Below are positions 10,573 to 18,826 of a DNA stretch of 46,233 nt, piece by piece. Position numbers and translations under genes: made by a program. A model generated the notes under the pieces. That model made no database searches. It saw only the letters and a list, made by a program, of their open reading frames with translations, and was not told where the DNA came from. The DNA is taken from contig JAHAZM010000031.1 of assembly GCA_018385275.1 (NCBI GenBank), forward strand, positions 1 through 46,233, given 5' to 3'. Position 1 is the first letter of the stretch, and every line of letters begins with the position of its first letter. The DNA is from Eubacteriales bacterium. GTDB lineage: Bacteria; Bacillota; Clostridia; Christensenellales; MB2-83.

Positions 10573-11196
10573 CTACCACCCGTACAGCCCGTCGAGAAGC
10601 TTCCGGATCTCTCCGGCCACTTCCTCAATGCTTTTTCCGCCCGCTTCGACGACGCGTACCCGCGCCGGATCCTCCTCCGCCGCCGCGGCGAAGCCCTTCT
10701 CCGTCCGTGAGAAAAACCCGCTCCCGCTCTCCTCGATCCGGTCGTCATGCACGCCGTTTTTCCTCCGGAACGCCTCCTCGGGCGAGATCGTCAGCAGGAT
10801 CGTGAGGTCAGGCATCCGCCCGAACAGCGCCGGCTCGTTGATGCGCATGACCGTTTCACGGCCCAATCCGCGCCCGTAGCCCTGATAGGCGACGCTTGAA
10901 TCAATGAACCTGTCGCACAGGACGCTCTTCCCCTCGCGCAGCGCCGGCAGGATCACGCTGCTCATCAGCTGCGAGCGCGCCGCCGCGTAGAGCAGCGCCT
11001 CCGTCTGAGGCACCATTTCGGCGTTGCTCTTATCCAGCAGGATCCTTCGGATCTGCTCGGAAATATCGCATCCGCCCGGTTCACGCGTTACCAGAAACGT
11101 GACGCCGCGTCGCTTCAGATAATCGCCTGCCCGCCGGATCTGCGTGCTTTTGCCCACGCCGTCCGTTCCTTCGAACGTGATGAACTTTCCCTGCAA
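10573..11196 (-). CDS. tmk: Thymidylate kinase (dTMP kinase)
   Basis: 207 aa, typical length. It phosphorylates dTMP to dTDP with ATP. Walker A is FEGTDGVGKST (near residues 8-18), the DR[YF/H] family motif appears as CDRFIDSSVAYQG, the TREPGG dTMP-binding loop is intact, and a lid region follows. The start codon is TTG at 11196, chosen because AAAGGAGGGGG lies about 10 bases upstream and MQGKFITFEGTDG is the expected N-terminus. A near-consensus promoter lies 34-62 bp upstream. Operon order is tmk, YcxB-like protein, HAD phosphatase. Confidence 0.95.
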   Translation of the reverse strand: MQGKFITFEGTDGVGKSTQIRRAGDYLKRRGVTFLVTREPGGCDISEQIRRILLDKSNAEMVPQTEALLYAAARSQLMSSVILPALREGKSVLCDRFIDSSVAYQGYGRGLGRETVMRINEPALFGRMPDLTILLTISPEEAFRRKNGVHDDRIEESGSGFFSRTEKGFAAAAEEDPARVRVVEAGGKSIEEVAGEIRKLLDGLYGW

Positions 11197-11229
11197 GGTC
11201 CTTTCCCCCTCCTTTGATTCGCTGTCCCT

Positions 11230-11258
11230 ATTATAGCCTTTTTCCCTTTTTCCGGCAA
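11230..11258 (-). promoter_or_regulatory. Promoter of the tmk operon
   Basis: On the minus strand TTGCCG (11253-11258), a 17-bp purine-rich spacer and TATAAT (11230-11235). It lies between cwlD and tmk. Confidence 0.8.
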
Positions 11259-11278
11259 CGCCTTTTTCCGTCCGCTCC

Positions 11279-11965
11279 TCAGCTCTTCTGCCGCCGCGCC
11301 AGAAACTCCATCGCGCCGTCGTAGATATGCCACGCCAGGCGTCGGCGGTACGCCTCGTCGGTCAGCAGCGCTTCGTCCCCGGCGTTGGACAGAAACCCGC
11401 ATTCCACGATCACGGACGGCATGCTCCCCGCTTTCAGCACGAAATAATCACCCGTGTGCGCCGTCCGCCGGTTGCCCGGCTGCAGAGTCCGGACCGCGTT
11501 CTGAATGCAGGCCGCCAGTTCCCGCCCCGCTTCGTCCCGATAAAACACCTGCGTTCCTGCGCACCGCGCATCGCCGATGAAATTCATATGCACGCTGATC
11601 ATCATATCCGCGCCGCTTCCGGCAATGATCTCGCCCCGTCGCCTCATATCCGCGCTTTTCTTATTCGGCTCATCCGGTCCGTACAACCCCTCGCCCGTAC
11701 GCCGTGTCATCGCCACGCGCAGACCGCTTTGGCTGAAAAGTCTCTCCAGCTCCAGCGCCACCGACAGATTGAGATCGCACTCTCTCACGCCGGTCAGGCG
11801 GCCCGTCACGCCCGGATCAATCCCTCCGTGTCCCGCGTCGATCACCACCGCCGCCGCTTCAGCCCCGCCTGAAACGTACGCGCTTTCCCCGACCCACAAC
11901 AGCCCCGCGCCGACGATCCACGCCGCCAGCAATCCTCCCGCGATCCATTTTTTCATCTTTCTCAC
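11279..11965 (-). CDS. cwlD: N-acetylmuramoyl-L-alanine amidase, CwlD-type
   Basis: 228 aa Amidase_3 family zinc enzyme that cleaves the MurNAc-L-Ala bond of peptidoglycan. One N-terminal hydrophobic segment (residues 7-25, WIAGGLLAAWIVGAGLLWV) acts as signal or anchor. Zinc and catalytic residues are visible: His46 (VIDAGHGGIDPG), Glu62 (GVRECDLNLS), His126 (ISVHMN) and Glu188 (VIVECGFLSN). The KKSADMRRR segment and overall length match CwlD, which makes muramic delta-lactam in the spore cortex, suggesting a spore-forming ancestry. This is inference, because general cell-wall amidases share the fold. A terminator between it and the upstream ATPase gene means part of its expression may depend on readthrough or an unrecognised promoter. 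Confidence 0.85.
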   Translation of the reverse strand: MRKMKKWIAGGLLAAWIVGAGLLWVGESAYVSGGAEAAAVVIDAGHGGIDPGVTGRLTGVRECDLNLSVALELERLFSQSGLRVAMTRRTGEGLYGPDEPNKKSADMRRRGEIIAGSGADMMISVHMNFIGDARCAGTQVFYRDEAGRELAACIQNAVRTLQPGNRRTAHTGDYFVLKAGSMPSVIVECGFLSNAGDEALLTDEAYRRRLAWHIYDGAMEFLARRQKS

Positions 11966-11987
11966 CCGTACATCCTACGGCGCAACA

Positions 11988-12020
11988 GAAAAAAAAAGAC
12001 TGCCCGCGGCAATCTTTTTA
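11988..12020 (-). terminator. Intrinsic terminator between the P-loop gene and cwlD
   Basis: On the minus strand GATTGCC-GCG-GGCAGTC, extended by A/T pairs, is followed by a run of nine T residues. The hairpin begins inside the stop codon of the P-loop gene. One A/C mismatch weakens the stem. Confidence 0.65.
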
Positions 12021-12677
12021 CAACCATTCCGGTTTCATATAACGCCGGATCACAATGGTTCCGGGCGTTTCCGGGACCGGCACGCCCTCTGCGACCGTCG
12101 TCGCCGCCACCGGACAGCCGATGCGCGCCGCCGCTTCCCGCAGGACGTCCCGACCGGCGCACAGGCAATCCGCCGTCGTCGCGCTCCCCAGATTGGAATT
12201 ATCGATCAGTCCCGTGATCCGCAGCCGCGCCCGCTCTTCGATGCGCGCCGCCAGTTCCGCGACGTCCTCCGCCGTCGACGTCAGCGGTCGAAAAGCGTTG
12301 ACCGCCATGTACATCTCGTACGGCTCCGCCGAAATGCGATCGGCATACGCCCCCAGCGCCACCGCTCCGGCGTCGTCGCCGCCCACGTCGAAAATCACCC
12401 GTTCCCGGGTCAGAAACACGCTCTGGATTTCCGGCGACAGCGCCGGCACGTCCACGTTGGTGTGCGCAAAAGTCGGACTGATGACCCTCACGCCCGCCGC
12501 GCTCAGCAGTTCGCTCCGTTCTGAAGAACGGAAATACGGATTGACGATATCCATATCGCACAGGACCGTCGCGCCCTGTCCGGCCGAAGCCAGCGCCGCG
12601 TTGACGGAAAGCTCCGTCTTTCCGCTGCCGAAATTCCCGCAGAATATGACGATTCTCTTATCCAACAGCCTGAGCAC
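12018..12677 (-). CDS. ParA/MinD-like P-loop ATP-binding protein of unknown role
   Basis: 219 aa. Walker A is CGNFGSGKTE at about residues 13-22; a DMDIVNPYFRSSE segment and VIFDVGGDDAG (Walker B-like) follow, resembling SIMIBI-class NTPases. The GTG start at 12677 shares one base with the TAG stop of cdaR (TAGTG) and has GGAGG 9 bases upstream. Homologues of this kind of short ATPase occur in Clostridia, but I know of no assigned function. Its tight coupling to cdaR points to a link with the cell envelope or c-di-AMP pathway; this is inference. The gene looks intact. Confidence 0.6.
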   Translation of the reverse strand: MLRLLDKRIVIFCGNFGSGKTELSVNAALASAGQGATVLCDMDIVNPYFRSSERSELLSAAGVRVISPTFAHTNVDVPALSPEIQSVFLTRERVIFDVGGDDAGAVALGAYADRISAEPYEMYMAVNAFRPLTSTAEDVAELAARIEERARLRITGLIDNSNLGSATTADCLCAGRDVLREAAARIGCPVAATTVAEGVPVPETPGTIVIRRYMKPEWL

Positions 12678-14080
12678 TAATTTTTGCCTCCGGGATAATC
12701 CGGATCCTCCGGCGTGACCGTGACCTCCGCCTTGTCCGGCGTCACCGTCAGATTCCGGACGTATTGGCTCATCTCCGTGTCCGGATACAACAAACTGCGG
12801 CAGTGAATGTCATAGCGTCTCGTCCCGTCGACGTGATCGTCCGCCAGGTCCACGTATGCTACAAGGTCTTTGCCCTCCAGGTTCTTGGCATAGCTGTACA
12901 GCATTTCGCCCGTGATATGCACAGTCTCGACGGAACAGACCGCGTCGCGCGGCAATCCGTTGTCGTACAGCATGACCCGTACTTCTTCAAAGTCCACCGG
13001 AAGATACCTTTCCGAAATATCCACGGAAACATAGGCCGTCGTTTCCCCGTCGAGCACCGTGATGCCGGCCGGAATATCCAGCGCGTAGCTGCCGGATACC
13101 GTCCGCGACTGCCCCGCCAGATCGATATAATCCTTCAGGTTGATATTCCCCACCGAGGAAACGATCTCTTCTTCTCCGATGATCGTGACCTTTTTGGGAT
13201 AGAGGGAAACGTCCGTGATCTCAAACCCCTCCGCCAGCTTTCCGTAATTGGCCAGATTCGGCGTTACGTCAATGGGCACGGTCTTTTTGGCGTAAACGTT
13301 CATGAACACGGTCACAGCGGTGTTATACCGGACGATATTCGGCACCGTCACCGCCACGCCTGAAAGATCTCTCAGCACAAAAGGAAGCGCCGCCGGGAAC
13401 ATGCGCGCGTTGATATGCGACAGATCGATCTCGACGTCGGCGCGCACGACGTTGCGGATATACTCCTCCGGACCGCCGAGCTTGATGGTCGAAACCGAGA
13501 GCATCGGCGTATCGATGGCTTTATCGTCTGCCAGCGTCCCGCTGCAGATATAGCTCACCGGGACCTCCGTCTCGGCATAGCGGTCGAATTCCAGCGTCAG
13601 ATACTCGGGAGAAACAGACAACACCGTTCCCTTAGCGGACTGCGCCTTGAGCCGGACGCGGTTGCTGCCCGGGCTCGCCACTTCCGATACGTCGCATATG
13701 ATCTGAATGTCGCTGGCATCCGTATGCAGAGCCGTATTGAAATTAATATCCAGATATACCGTGCCGGTGCGCTTGCGCACGGCGTCCGTTTCGTCCTTCA
13801 GGATATAGCCGTTTTCCAGCAATTGCTCCGTGCCGGTCAGAATGACGCCCACGTCGGTATAGCTCTTTTTCACCACCGGATCCGTCTCCGCCACGATAAA
13901 GCTCCAGGCCAGCACCGCCAGCACCAGCGCTACGATCTTGAGGACGATGTTATGCATCAGCATCTTATGTATCGCCGTTCCGGCCCGCTCGGCGCGCGAC
14001 GACTCCGCGCTCTCCTCCGCTCTGCCGGCGAGCGCCGCAAAGAACCTCTTGAACGCTGATTTTTTCTCACTCTTCTCCAT
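12677..14080 (-). CDS. cdaR: CdaR (YbbR-domain) regulator of the diadenylate cyclase
   Basis: 467 aa from the ATG at 14080. An upstream in-frame ATG at 14098 is disfavoured because GGAGGG sits between the two, at proper spacing for 14080. A charged cytoplasmic tail is followed by one membrane helix at about residues 43-63 (IVLKIVALVLAVLAWSFIVA) and then several tandem YbbR beta-domains outside the membrane (repeated V-P-V/I-x and 'DVSLYPKKVTIIG'-like strands). CdaR proteins bind CdaA and tune c-di-AMP synthesis in response to the envelope. The gene overlaps the end of cdaA by 14 bp. The glmM gene that often follows is not here; a P-loop ATPase takes its place. Confidence 0.9.
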   Translation of the reverse strand: MEKSEKKSAFKRFFAALAGRAEESAESSRAERAGTAIHKMLMHNIVLKIVALVLAVLAWSFIVAETDPVVKKSYTDVGVILTGTEQLLENGYILKDETDAVRKRTGTVYLDINFNTALHTDASDIQIICDVSEVASPGSNRVRLKAQSAKGTVLSVSPEYLTLEFDRYAETEVPVSYICSGTLADDKAIDTPMLSVSTIKLGGPEEYIRNVVRADVEIDLSHINARMFPAALPFVLRDLSGVAVTVPNIVRYNTAVTVFMNVYAKKTVPIDVTPNLANYGKLAEGFEITDVSLYPKKVTIIGEEEIVSSVGNINLKDYIDLAGQSRTVSGSYALDIPAGITVLDGETTAYVSVDISERYLPVDFEEVRVMLYDNGLPRDAVCSVETVHITGEMLYSYAKNLEGKDLVAYVDLADDHVDGTRRYDIHCRSLLYPDTEMSQYVRNLTVTPDKAEVTVTPEDPDYPGGKN

Positions 14081-14921
14081 GCTTGGCCCTCCGCACAAAC
14101 AGTCTCGACTTCTGGTTCTTTGTCGTCTTGGTCAAGCCGTAGACCCGTTCCAAAGCCTCGCGCAGCTTGCGTGTATCCATATAGCGCGTCATCTTGCCGT
14201 CCTCGGCCAGACTGATGATGCCCGTTTCCTCCGAAACGATGATCACCAGCGCGTCCGATTCCTCGGAAATGCCCATGCCGGCGCGGTGACGGGTACCCAG
14301 CTCCTTGTCCATCACGTTCTGACTCAGCGGCAGGAAACAGCCCGCCGACGAGACCCTGTCTTTTTTGACGATCACGGCGCCGTCGTGAAGAGGCGTGTTC
14401 GGTTCAAATATGTTGAGCAGCAGCGCGCTGGAGATGACGGCGTCGACGCGCGTCCCCGTTTCCTCAACGTCCTGAAGGCCCGTTCTGCCCTCGATGATGA
14501 TGAGCGCGCCGGTCTTGGACTTGGACAGGCTCTGCGCCGCGTTGATCAACTCGTCCACCGCTTTTTCATAGAGCAGGATATTTTCATAGCTCAGCAGATT
14601 CTTCGTCGTTTCAAAGATCCTGTTGCGGCCGATCTTTTCCAATCCTTTGCGGATCTCCGGCTGAAAGAGCACGACGACGATGATCGCGCCGGCGTTCAGG
14701 ATGTAGGTCAGAATCCACGACAACACCTTCATCTGTAAGAAGGAACTGACCATCGCGGCGATCAGCAGCACGATCAGACCCTTGATGACCTGACTGGCCC
14801 GGGTCGTTTTGACCAACTTAAAGATCTGATAGATCAGCACCGTCACCAGAATGATATCGACTACGTCGATCACGCTGATGTTCTGCACCGCCTCGATCAT
14901 CACTTTTATCGTGTCGAGCAA
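14067..14921 (-). CDS. cdaA: Diadenylate cyclase CdaA, membrane-bound c-di-AMP synthase
   Basis: 284 aa. Three membrane helices lie in residues 17-90, followed by the DisA_N cyclase domain with the hallmark DGA at residues 180-182 and RHR at 211-213 (LGTRHRAGMGISEESDA). It joins two ATP into c-di-AMP, which controls K+ and osmolyte transport and cell-wall homeostasis. The start is TTG at 14921 with GGAGGG 9 bases upstream; no ATG is available at the right position. The gene is preceded by a GC-rich, strongly foldable leader ending in an intrinsic terminator, so conditional termination is possible. cdaR follows with an overlap. Confidence 0.95.
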   Translation of the reverse strand: MLDTIKVMIEAVQNISVIDVVDIILVTVLIYQIFKLVKTTRASQVIKGLIVLLIAAMVSSFLQMKVLSWILTYILNAGAIIVVVLFQPEIRKGLEKIGRNRIFETTKNLLSYENILLYEKAVDELINAAQSLSKSKTGALIIIEGRTGLQDVEETGTRVDAVISSALLLNIFEPNTPLHDGAVIVKKDRVSSAGCFLPLSQNVMDKELGTRHRAGMGISEESDALVIIVSEETGIISLAEDGKMTRYMDTRKLREALERVYGLTKTTKNQKSRLFVRRAKHGEE

Positions 14922-14955
14922 CTCTCTCCGCCCTCCAATCCTTGATCCGTTCTGT

Positions 14956-14978
14956 TAAAAACCCGGATGCCGTCCGGG
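14956..14978 (-). terminator. Intrinsic terminator inside the cdaA leader
   Basis: On the minus strand CCCGGA-CGGCA-TCCGGG (14962-14978) forms a perfect 6-bp stem followed directly by TTTTTAA (14955-14961). It stands 35 bases upstream of the TTG start and downstream of the presumed promoter, the arrangement of an attenuator or riboswitch expression platform. Confidence 0.7.
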
Positions 14979-15150
14979 CCGGCGTTTTCTCCGTCAGGGC
15001 CCCGTTCGCTTTCCTTCCGCGTTGCCGCGGCGGATCGCGCTCCCGATCCAGGCCGGGCCCCGGAGCCTTCCCCGCGCCGGAACGGCCCGCATCCGAAAAG
15101 AATCCGTTTTTCGATTCGCGGGCAGACGCAAAGCCTCCGCCCCCTATATC
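14956..15150 (-). ncRNA. Candidate structured leader RNA upstream of cdaA
   Basis: The roughly 190 bases between the AT-rich presumed promoter and the terminator are GC-rich and can form several local helices on the minus strand. Examples are GGGCGGA with TCTGCCC, GAATC with GATTC inside CCCGC/GCGGG, GGATCG with CGATCC, CCGCG-GCAA-CGCGG, CGTTC with GAACG, and the terminal CCCGGA/TCCGGG hairpin. No open frame with a ribosome site is apparent. I could not match it to the ydaO c-di-AMP, cobalamin, FMN, TPP, SRP or 6S consensus from memory. Foldability alone does not prove an RNA element. Confidence 0.4.
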
Positions 15151-15156
15151 GTTTAT

Positions 15157-15185
15157 ATTATATAACAAACTCGGGAATAATAAAA
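15157..15185 (-). promoter_or_regulatory. Presumed promoter of cdaA-cdaR
   Basis: On the minus strand TATAAT (15157-15162) lies in a markedly AT-rich block. The hexamer 17 bp upstream (TTTTAT at 15180-15185) is a poor -35, so the exact start point is uncertain. Confidence 0.45.
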
Positions 15186-15437
15186 TGGTTTTTTTATTAA
15201 AAAACAAGATTTTTTATTCACAATTTCTGCTTTTCTCCCTTTTTTCTCCGTTTTTCCCTGATCGACGCCGAATGCGATCTTCTTTTCTGTCCGTTCCGAC
15301 CGTTTTCGACCCTTCCTCCGTCCGATGAAACCCTCTTTTCCTCAGCCGTCCCGCCTTTGGCCGCTTGCCGTTCGTCCGCTTTTTCGCCGCCATCCCGGGT
15401 CCGGCGTCCTTGTTTCCGTCTTTCCTCCCGATCAAAA
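15186..15437. other. Gene-free pyrimidine-rich spacer
   Basis: About 250 bases between the cdaA promoter region and the htrA terminator. The plus strand is strongly pyrimidine-rich (many TTTTC, CTCCC and TTCCTCC tracts) and the minus strand correspondingly purine-rich. The only minus-strand frame is a short Lys/Arg-rich one starting at a TTG inside the htrA terminator, which I do not believe. I see no RNA gene or repeat here. Confidence 0.5.
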
Positions 15438-15468
15438 AAAAGACCCGTTCGCCTGAACGGGTCTTTCT
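15438..15468 (-). terminator. Intrinsic terminator of the mutS2-htrA operon
   Basis: AAAGACCCGTTC (15439-15450) pairs with GAACGGGTCTTT (15455-15466) around a GCCT loop. Read on the minus strand it is followed by a run of eight T residues, immediately after the protease stop. Confidence 0.92.
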
Positions 15469-15474
15469 TCCTTT

Positions 15475-16686
15475 TCAGTTGAGGATCAATTCTTCCAGCG
15501 TCACCGTCACCGTGCGTACCTGTTCGCTGTTGTCCGGCCCGACGACCGTCAGCTCGATCGGGGTCCCGACGTCAAGATACTGGATACTGGCCGAAAACTC
15601 GCCCATTCCCGTGATCCGCTCGCCGTTCAGGTGCGTGATGACGCAGCCGGCGGTGATGCCCGCCTTATCCGCCGCGCCGCCTTTCTCCACGGATTGCACG
15701 TAGATTCCGGACGGCAGATCCACGCCGGAAGCGGCTTCGCCCGTTCTGGCGTACCCGCCCCGGAGATTCAACCCGGAGCGCGTCACTTTGCCCGTCGCAA
15801 TGAGCGACGCCGTCACTTTTTTGACCAGATCGATGTGGATGGCGTACCCCATGCCGTCGACGGGGATCGTCCCGCCGCTGTCGTCCGACGTCGCCGTCAG
15901 CTTCCAGAACACGATTCCGATGAGTTCGCCGTTTTTGTTCACCAACGCGCCCCCGCTGTTGCCGGGATTGATCGCCGCGTCGGTCTGAATGGCCTGGATA
16001 TAAGCGGAAGCTGAATCCGGATAAACGTACCGGACCGGTGCGCTGATCACGCCGACCGTGACTGAACCCGATTCTCCCATCGCGTTGCCGATGGCGATAG
16101 CCAACGTGCCAGCCTTGATCGCGGACGAGTCGGCAATCATCTTGATGGGCTCCACTTTTTTCCCTTTGACCTGCAGGACCGCCAGGTCCGCTCTTACGTC
16201 ACGGCCGAGGACCTCGGCGACCAGTTCCTCTCCGTCGGCAAACGTCACCAGCACCCGATCGGCGTCCTCTACCAGGTGATTGTTCGTCACGATATGGCCT
16301 TCTTCGCTGATGACCACGCCGGATCCTTCGGCGTAATTGGTATACTTTCCTTTATACAGCGTCTGCGTATAGACGTTGACCACGCTGGCCGAAACCTTCG
16401 CCACGATATCCTCGACGTTGCCGATCGCGACCTCGTAATCCCCCTCGCCCAGCGGCGGTACGCTGGCCGTCGGACGCGGTGTGCCGGCCGGCTCTTTCGT
16501 CGGCTCGAAGGTCCCCGGATCGTCCGTCCATACAAAAGGCGGCGGCGTCGGCAACGGTCTGTTCGCCGCTTCAGCGCCGACCCGGTATCCCATCATGCCG
16601 AAAAAGCAGGAAGAGATCACCGTGCACACAAACACCGATATCACGATCGCCGCGATGCCGAGGCCTTTTCTTTTATCGTCTTTCAT
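15475..16686 (-). CDS. HtrA/DegP-like trypsin-family serine protease with PDZ domain
   Basis: 403 aa. A cytoplasmic N-terminus and one membrane helix (residues 9-31, GIAAIVISVFVCTVISS onward) are followed by a Pro/Thr linker, the protease domain and a C-terminal PDZ domain (SGIYVQSVEKGGAADKAGI). Catalytic residues are visible: His in VTNNHLVEDAD, Asp in VRADLAVLQVKG and Ser in NPGNSGGALVN. It should be anchored with the protease outside the membrane, degrading misfolded exported proteins. The start overlaps the end of the sensor kinase by 14 bp and it closes the mutS2-regulator-kinase-protease operon. HtrA beside a WalK/CssS-like kinase suggests envelope-stress control. Confidence 0.93.
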   Translation of the reverse strand: MKDDKRKGLGIAAIVISVFVCTVISSCFFGMMGYRVGAEAANRPLPTPPPFVWTDDPGTFEPTKEPAGTPRPTASVPPLGEGDYEVAIGNVEDIVAKVSASVVNVYTQTLYKGKYTNYAEGSGVVISEEGHIVTNNHLVEDADRVLVTFADGEELVAEVLGRDVRADLAVLQVKGKKVEPIKMIADSSAIKAGTLAIAIGNAMGESGSVTVGVISAPVRYVYPDSASAYIQAIQTDAAINPGNSGGALVNKNGELIGIVFWKLTATSDDSGGTIPVDGMGYAIHIDLVKKVTASLIATGKVTRSGLNLRGGYARTGEAASGVDLPSGIYVQSVEKGGAADKAGITAGCVITHLNGERITGMGEFSASIQYLDVGTPIELTVVGPDNSEQVRTVTVTLEELILN

Positions 16687-18142
16687 TGTTCAATCCTCCG
16701 GTCTTAATATGTTCTTCGCTCTTTACCCCCGGCAAAGAAAACGAAAATCTCACAAATCCGTCGTCCGTGTTTTCCACGAAAACGTCCTCGCCGTGCTCGT
16801 GGATGATCCGTCGTACGATCGAAAGCCCGAGTCCCGTGCCCGCGCCGGGCGAGCGCGCCTTGTCCCCGATATAGAACCGGTCAAAGATCCGGTCCATCTC
16901 CTGTTCCGGCAGCATCCCGCTGTTCTCGACGCCGACGATCACCTTGCCGTCCTTGCCTCGCCGGGTGTTGATGCGGATCCGTTTGTTGTCGTCGACGTAC
17001 TTGATGGCGTTGTCGATCAGATTGGTCAGCACCTGCGCGATGCGTTCGGCGTCGCCGTCCGTCTTGATATTCTCCGCGGCGAAATCCACCTGCACGTCAA
17101 GTCCTTTTTCTTCGATGCGGCTGCTCTGCTTGACCAGCGTTCGCGCCGTCAGTTCGTTGATGTCGAAAACCGTCCTGTTAAGCGGAAACTGTCCCGATTC
17201 GATCTGCGCCAGGTCCAGCAGGTCACGGATCAATCTGGTCAGTCGCTTGGACTCTTCCAGCACGATATCGAGATAAAACTCGCGCTCGTTCTCGGCGATC
17301 GTGCCGTCGCGGATGCCTTGCACAAATCCTATTATACTCGTCAACGGGCTTCTCAATTCATGCGACACGTTGGCGACGAAGCTCTTGCGCAGATCGTCCG
17401 TTTTGCTCAATTCATCCGCCATTTTATTGAAAGACTCCGCCAGTTGACCGATCTCGTCGTGCGAACTCACCCGGACGCGCGTATCCAGCTTGCCGCGGGC
17501 AATATCCCGCGCGGCGTTGTTCATTTCCAAAACCGGATTGATGATGCGATACGTCGAAAGCGATATCGCGATGATGCCGACCAGCGTCGCGATGATGACC
17601 GAAGCCCAGAGCCGCGGAAACATCTGATCGTACGTCGCGGTTATCCGTTTCATCGGCGAATGGATCAGGATCACGCCCACGACCTCGCCGTCGCGCAGCC
17701 GCGGAACGCCGACGGTCAGCACAGGCGAGCCGTCCGCGTCCAAATAATACCCCGTCTTCTCGATCACGTTGCCGTCCAGCATGGCGTACATATCTTCGTT
17801 AAAAGCCGCGGAATTCGCCTGCTGAACGAGCCGTTTGTCCTTTTCGGCCGCCTCGGCCATGAACATCGGCGCAGCTTCGTCGCTCAGGATCCAGATGCAG
17901 CCGTCCACCTGCCGCGCGCTGGACAGCAGATAGGAGTAAAAGATCTCGTCGGAGATCTTTCCGTTTTCTCCGTCCTCGGCGATAACGTCGATCTTGTGAG
18001 CCTCCTGAACGATCTGGTCGCGGTTTTCCTCATAAATATTCCGCTGCAGCACCACGGTCGTATAAACGCCGATCAGCGAAAAGATCACGATGATGATGAC
18101 GAAGTATATGAAGATCGTTCGCGAAAAAACAGACTTGAACAT
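16673..18142 (-). CDS. Membrane sensor histidine kinase (HAMP, HisKA, HATPase)
   Basis: 489 aa. TM1 is at residues 10-31, an extracellular sensor region of about 140 residues follows, TM2 is at 178-197, and HAMP is at about 198-250. HisKA has phospho-acceptor His261 in NVSHELRSPLT. The HATPase domain shows an N-box (NLIDNAIKY), a G1-like region and GAGTGLGLSIV. It should autophosphorylate and pass phosphate to the response regulator encoded immediately upstream; that stop and this start are adjacent. Layout resembles WalK/ResE/PhoR-type kinases without a PAS domain. The signal is unknown, but the operon partner HtrA suggests an envelope signal. Confidence 0.94.
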   Translation of the reverse strand: MFKSVFSRTIFIYFVIIIVIFSLIGVYTTVVLQRNIYEENRDQIVQEAHKIDVIAEDGENGKISDEIFYSYLLSSARQVDGCIWILSDEAAPMFMAEAAEKDKRLVQQANSAAFNEDMYAMLDGNVIEKTGYYLDADGSPVLTVGVPRLRDGEVVGVILIHSPMKRITATYDQMFPRLWASVIIATLVGIIAISLSTYRIINPVLEMNNAARDIARGKLDTRVRVSSHDEIGQLAESFNKMADELSKTDDLRKSFVANVSHELRSPLTSIIGFVQGIRDGTIAENEREFYLDIVLEESKRLTRLIRDLLDLAQIESGQFPLNRTVFDINELTARTLVKQSSRIEEKGLDVQVDFAAENIKTDGDAERIAQVLTNLIDNAIKYVDDNKRIRINTRRGKDGKVIVGVENSGMLPEQEMDRIFDRFYIGDKARSPGAGTGLGLSIVRRIIHEHGEDVFVENTDDGFVRFSFSLPGVKSEEHIKTGGLNNERR

Positions 18143-18826
18143 TTACTTTTTCGTCACCTCAAACTTATAGCCCACGCCCCAGACCGTCTTGAGAGCCCAT
18201 GTCTCGTCCTGCAGTTTTTCACGCAGACGGCTGATATGCACGTCGACCGTTCTCGAGTCTCCGTAAAAGTCGAAACCCCAGACCTTTTCGAGCAGCTGTT
18301 CGCGCGTGAAAACCATGTTTTTGTGAGAAGCCAGATAATACAGCAGCTCCAGCTCCTTGGGCGGCAATTCCATATACTCGCCGCGATATTCCACCGTGTA
18401 GTTCTTGATCGAAATGCGCAGATTATTGAAAACCAGCTCGTCCGCTTCCTCCGGCTGTTTCTCGGTCCGTCTCAGGATGGACTTCACCCGGGCCAGGAGC
18501 TCGCTCGGCTCAAAGGGCTTGACCATATAGTCGTCGGCGCCCAGCTCCAGCCCCAGCACCTTGTCGAACGTCTCTCCCTTGGCCGAAAGCATGATGATCG
18601 GCACGTCGCTCTGTTTCCGGATCTCCCGGCACATGTCCCGACCGTCCATGACCGGCATCATGATGTCGAGAATAATGAGAGAAAATTTCGACGACTCAAA
18701 GACCTCCAGCCCTTCCTTGCCGTTATAGGCTGTGGCCGTGGCATATCCCTCGTTTTCCAGATAAAGCTTGATGACCTGACAAATGTTCTTATCGTCGTCG
18801 ACGATCAGGATTTTCTGTTTCTCCAT
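18143..18826 (-). CDS. OmpR/PhoB-family response regulator
   Basis: 227 aa. The receiver domain has the acidic pocket VDDD (residues 9-12), phospho-acceptor Asp54 (IILDIMMPVMDG) and the conserved LSAKGE Lys. The C-terminal winged-helix Trans_reg_C domain (LPPKELELLYYLASHKNMVF ... GDSRTVDVHISRLREKL ... TVWGVGYKFE) binds DNA. The ATG overlaps the mutS2 stop as TAATG, so the two are translationally coupled. It is the cognate regulator of the kinase encoded directly downstream. Targets are unknown; its own operon with htrA is a plausible one. Confidence 0.95.
   Translation of the reverse strand: MEKQKILIVDDDKNICQVIKLYLENEGYATATAYNGKEGLEVFESSKFSLIILDIMMPVMDGRDMCREIRKQSDVPIIMLSAKGETFDKVLGLELGADDYMVKPFEPSELLARVKSILRRTEKQPEEADELVFNNLRISIKNYTVEYRGEYMELPPKELELLYYLASHKNMVFTREQLLEKVWGFDFYGDSRTVDVHISRLREKLQDETWALKTVWGVGYKFEVTKK

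Noticed and set aside
14985-15140. Possible SRP or 6S RNA upstream of cdaA
   Set aside because: The CGGAAGG stretch recalls the SRP tetraloop, but the flanking conserved CAGG and AGCAG positions are missing. 6S-like end pairing is not evident either, so it is reported only as an unclassified structured leader.
15214-15435. Lys/Arg-rich 73-codon frame on the minus strand
   Set aside because: Its only start is a TTG inside the htrA terminator, composition simply reflects the purine-rich strand, and no ribosome site is seen.
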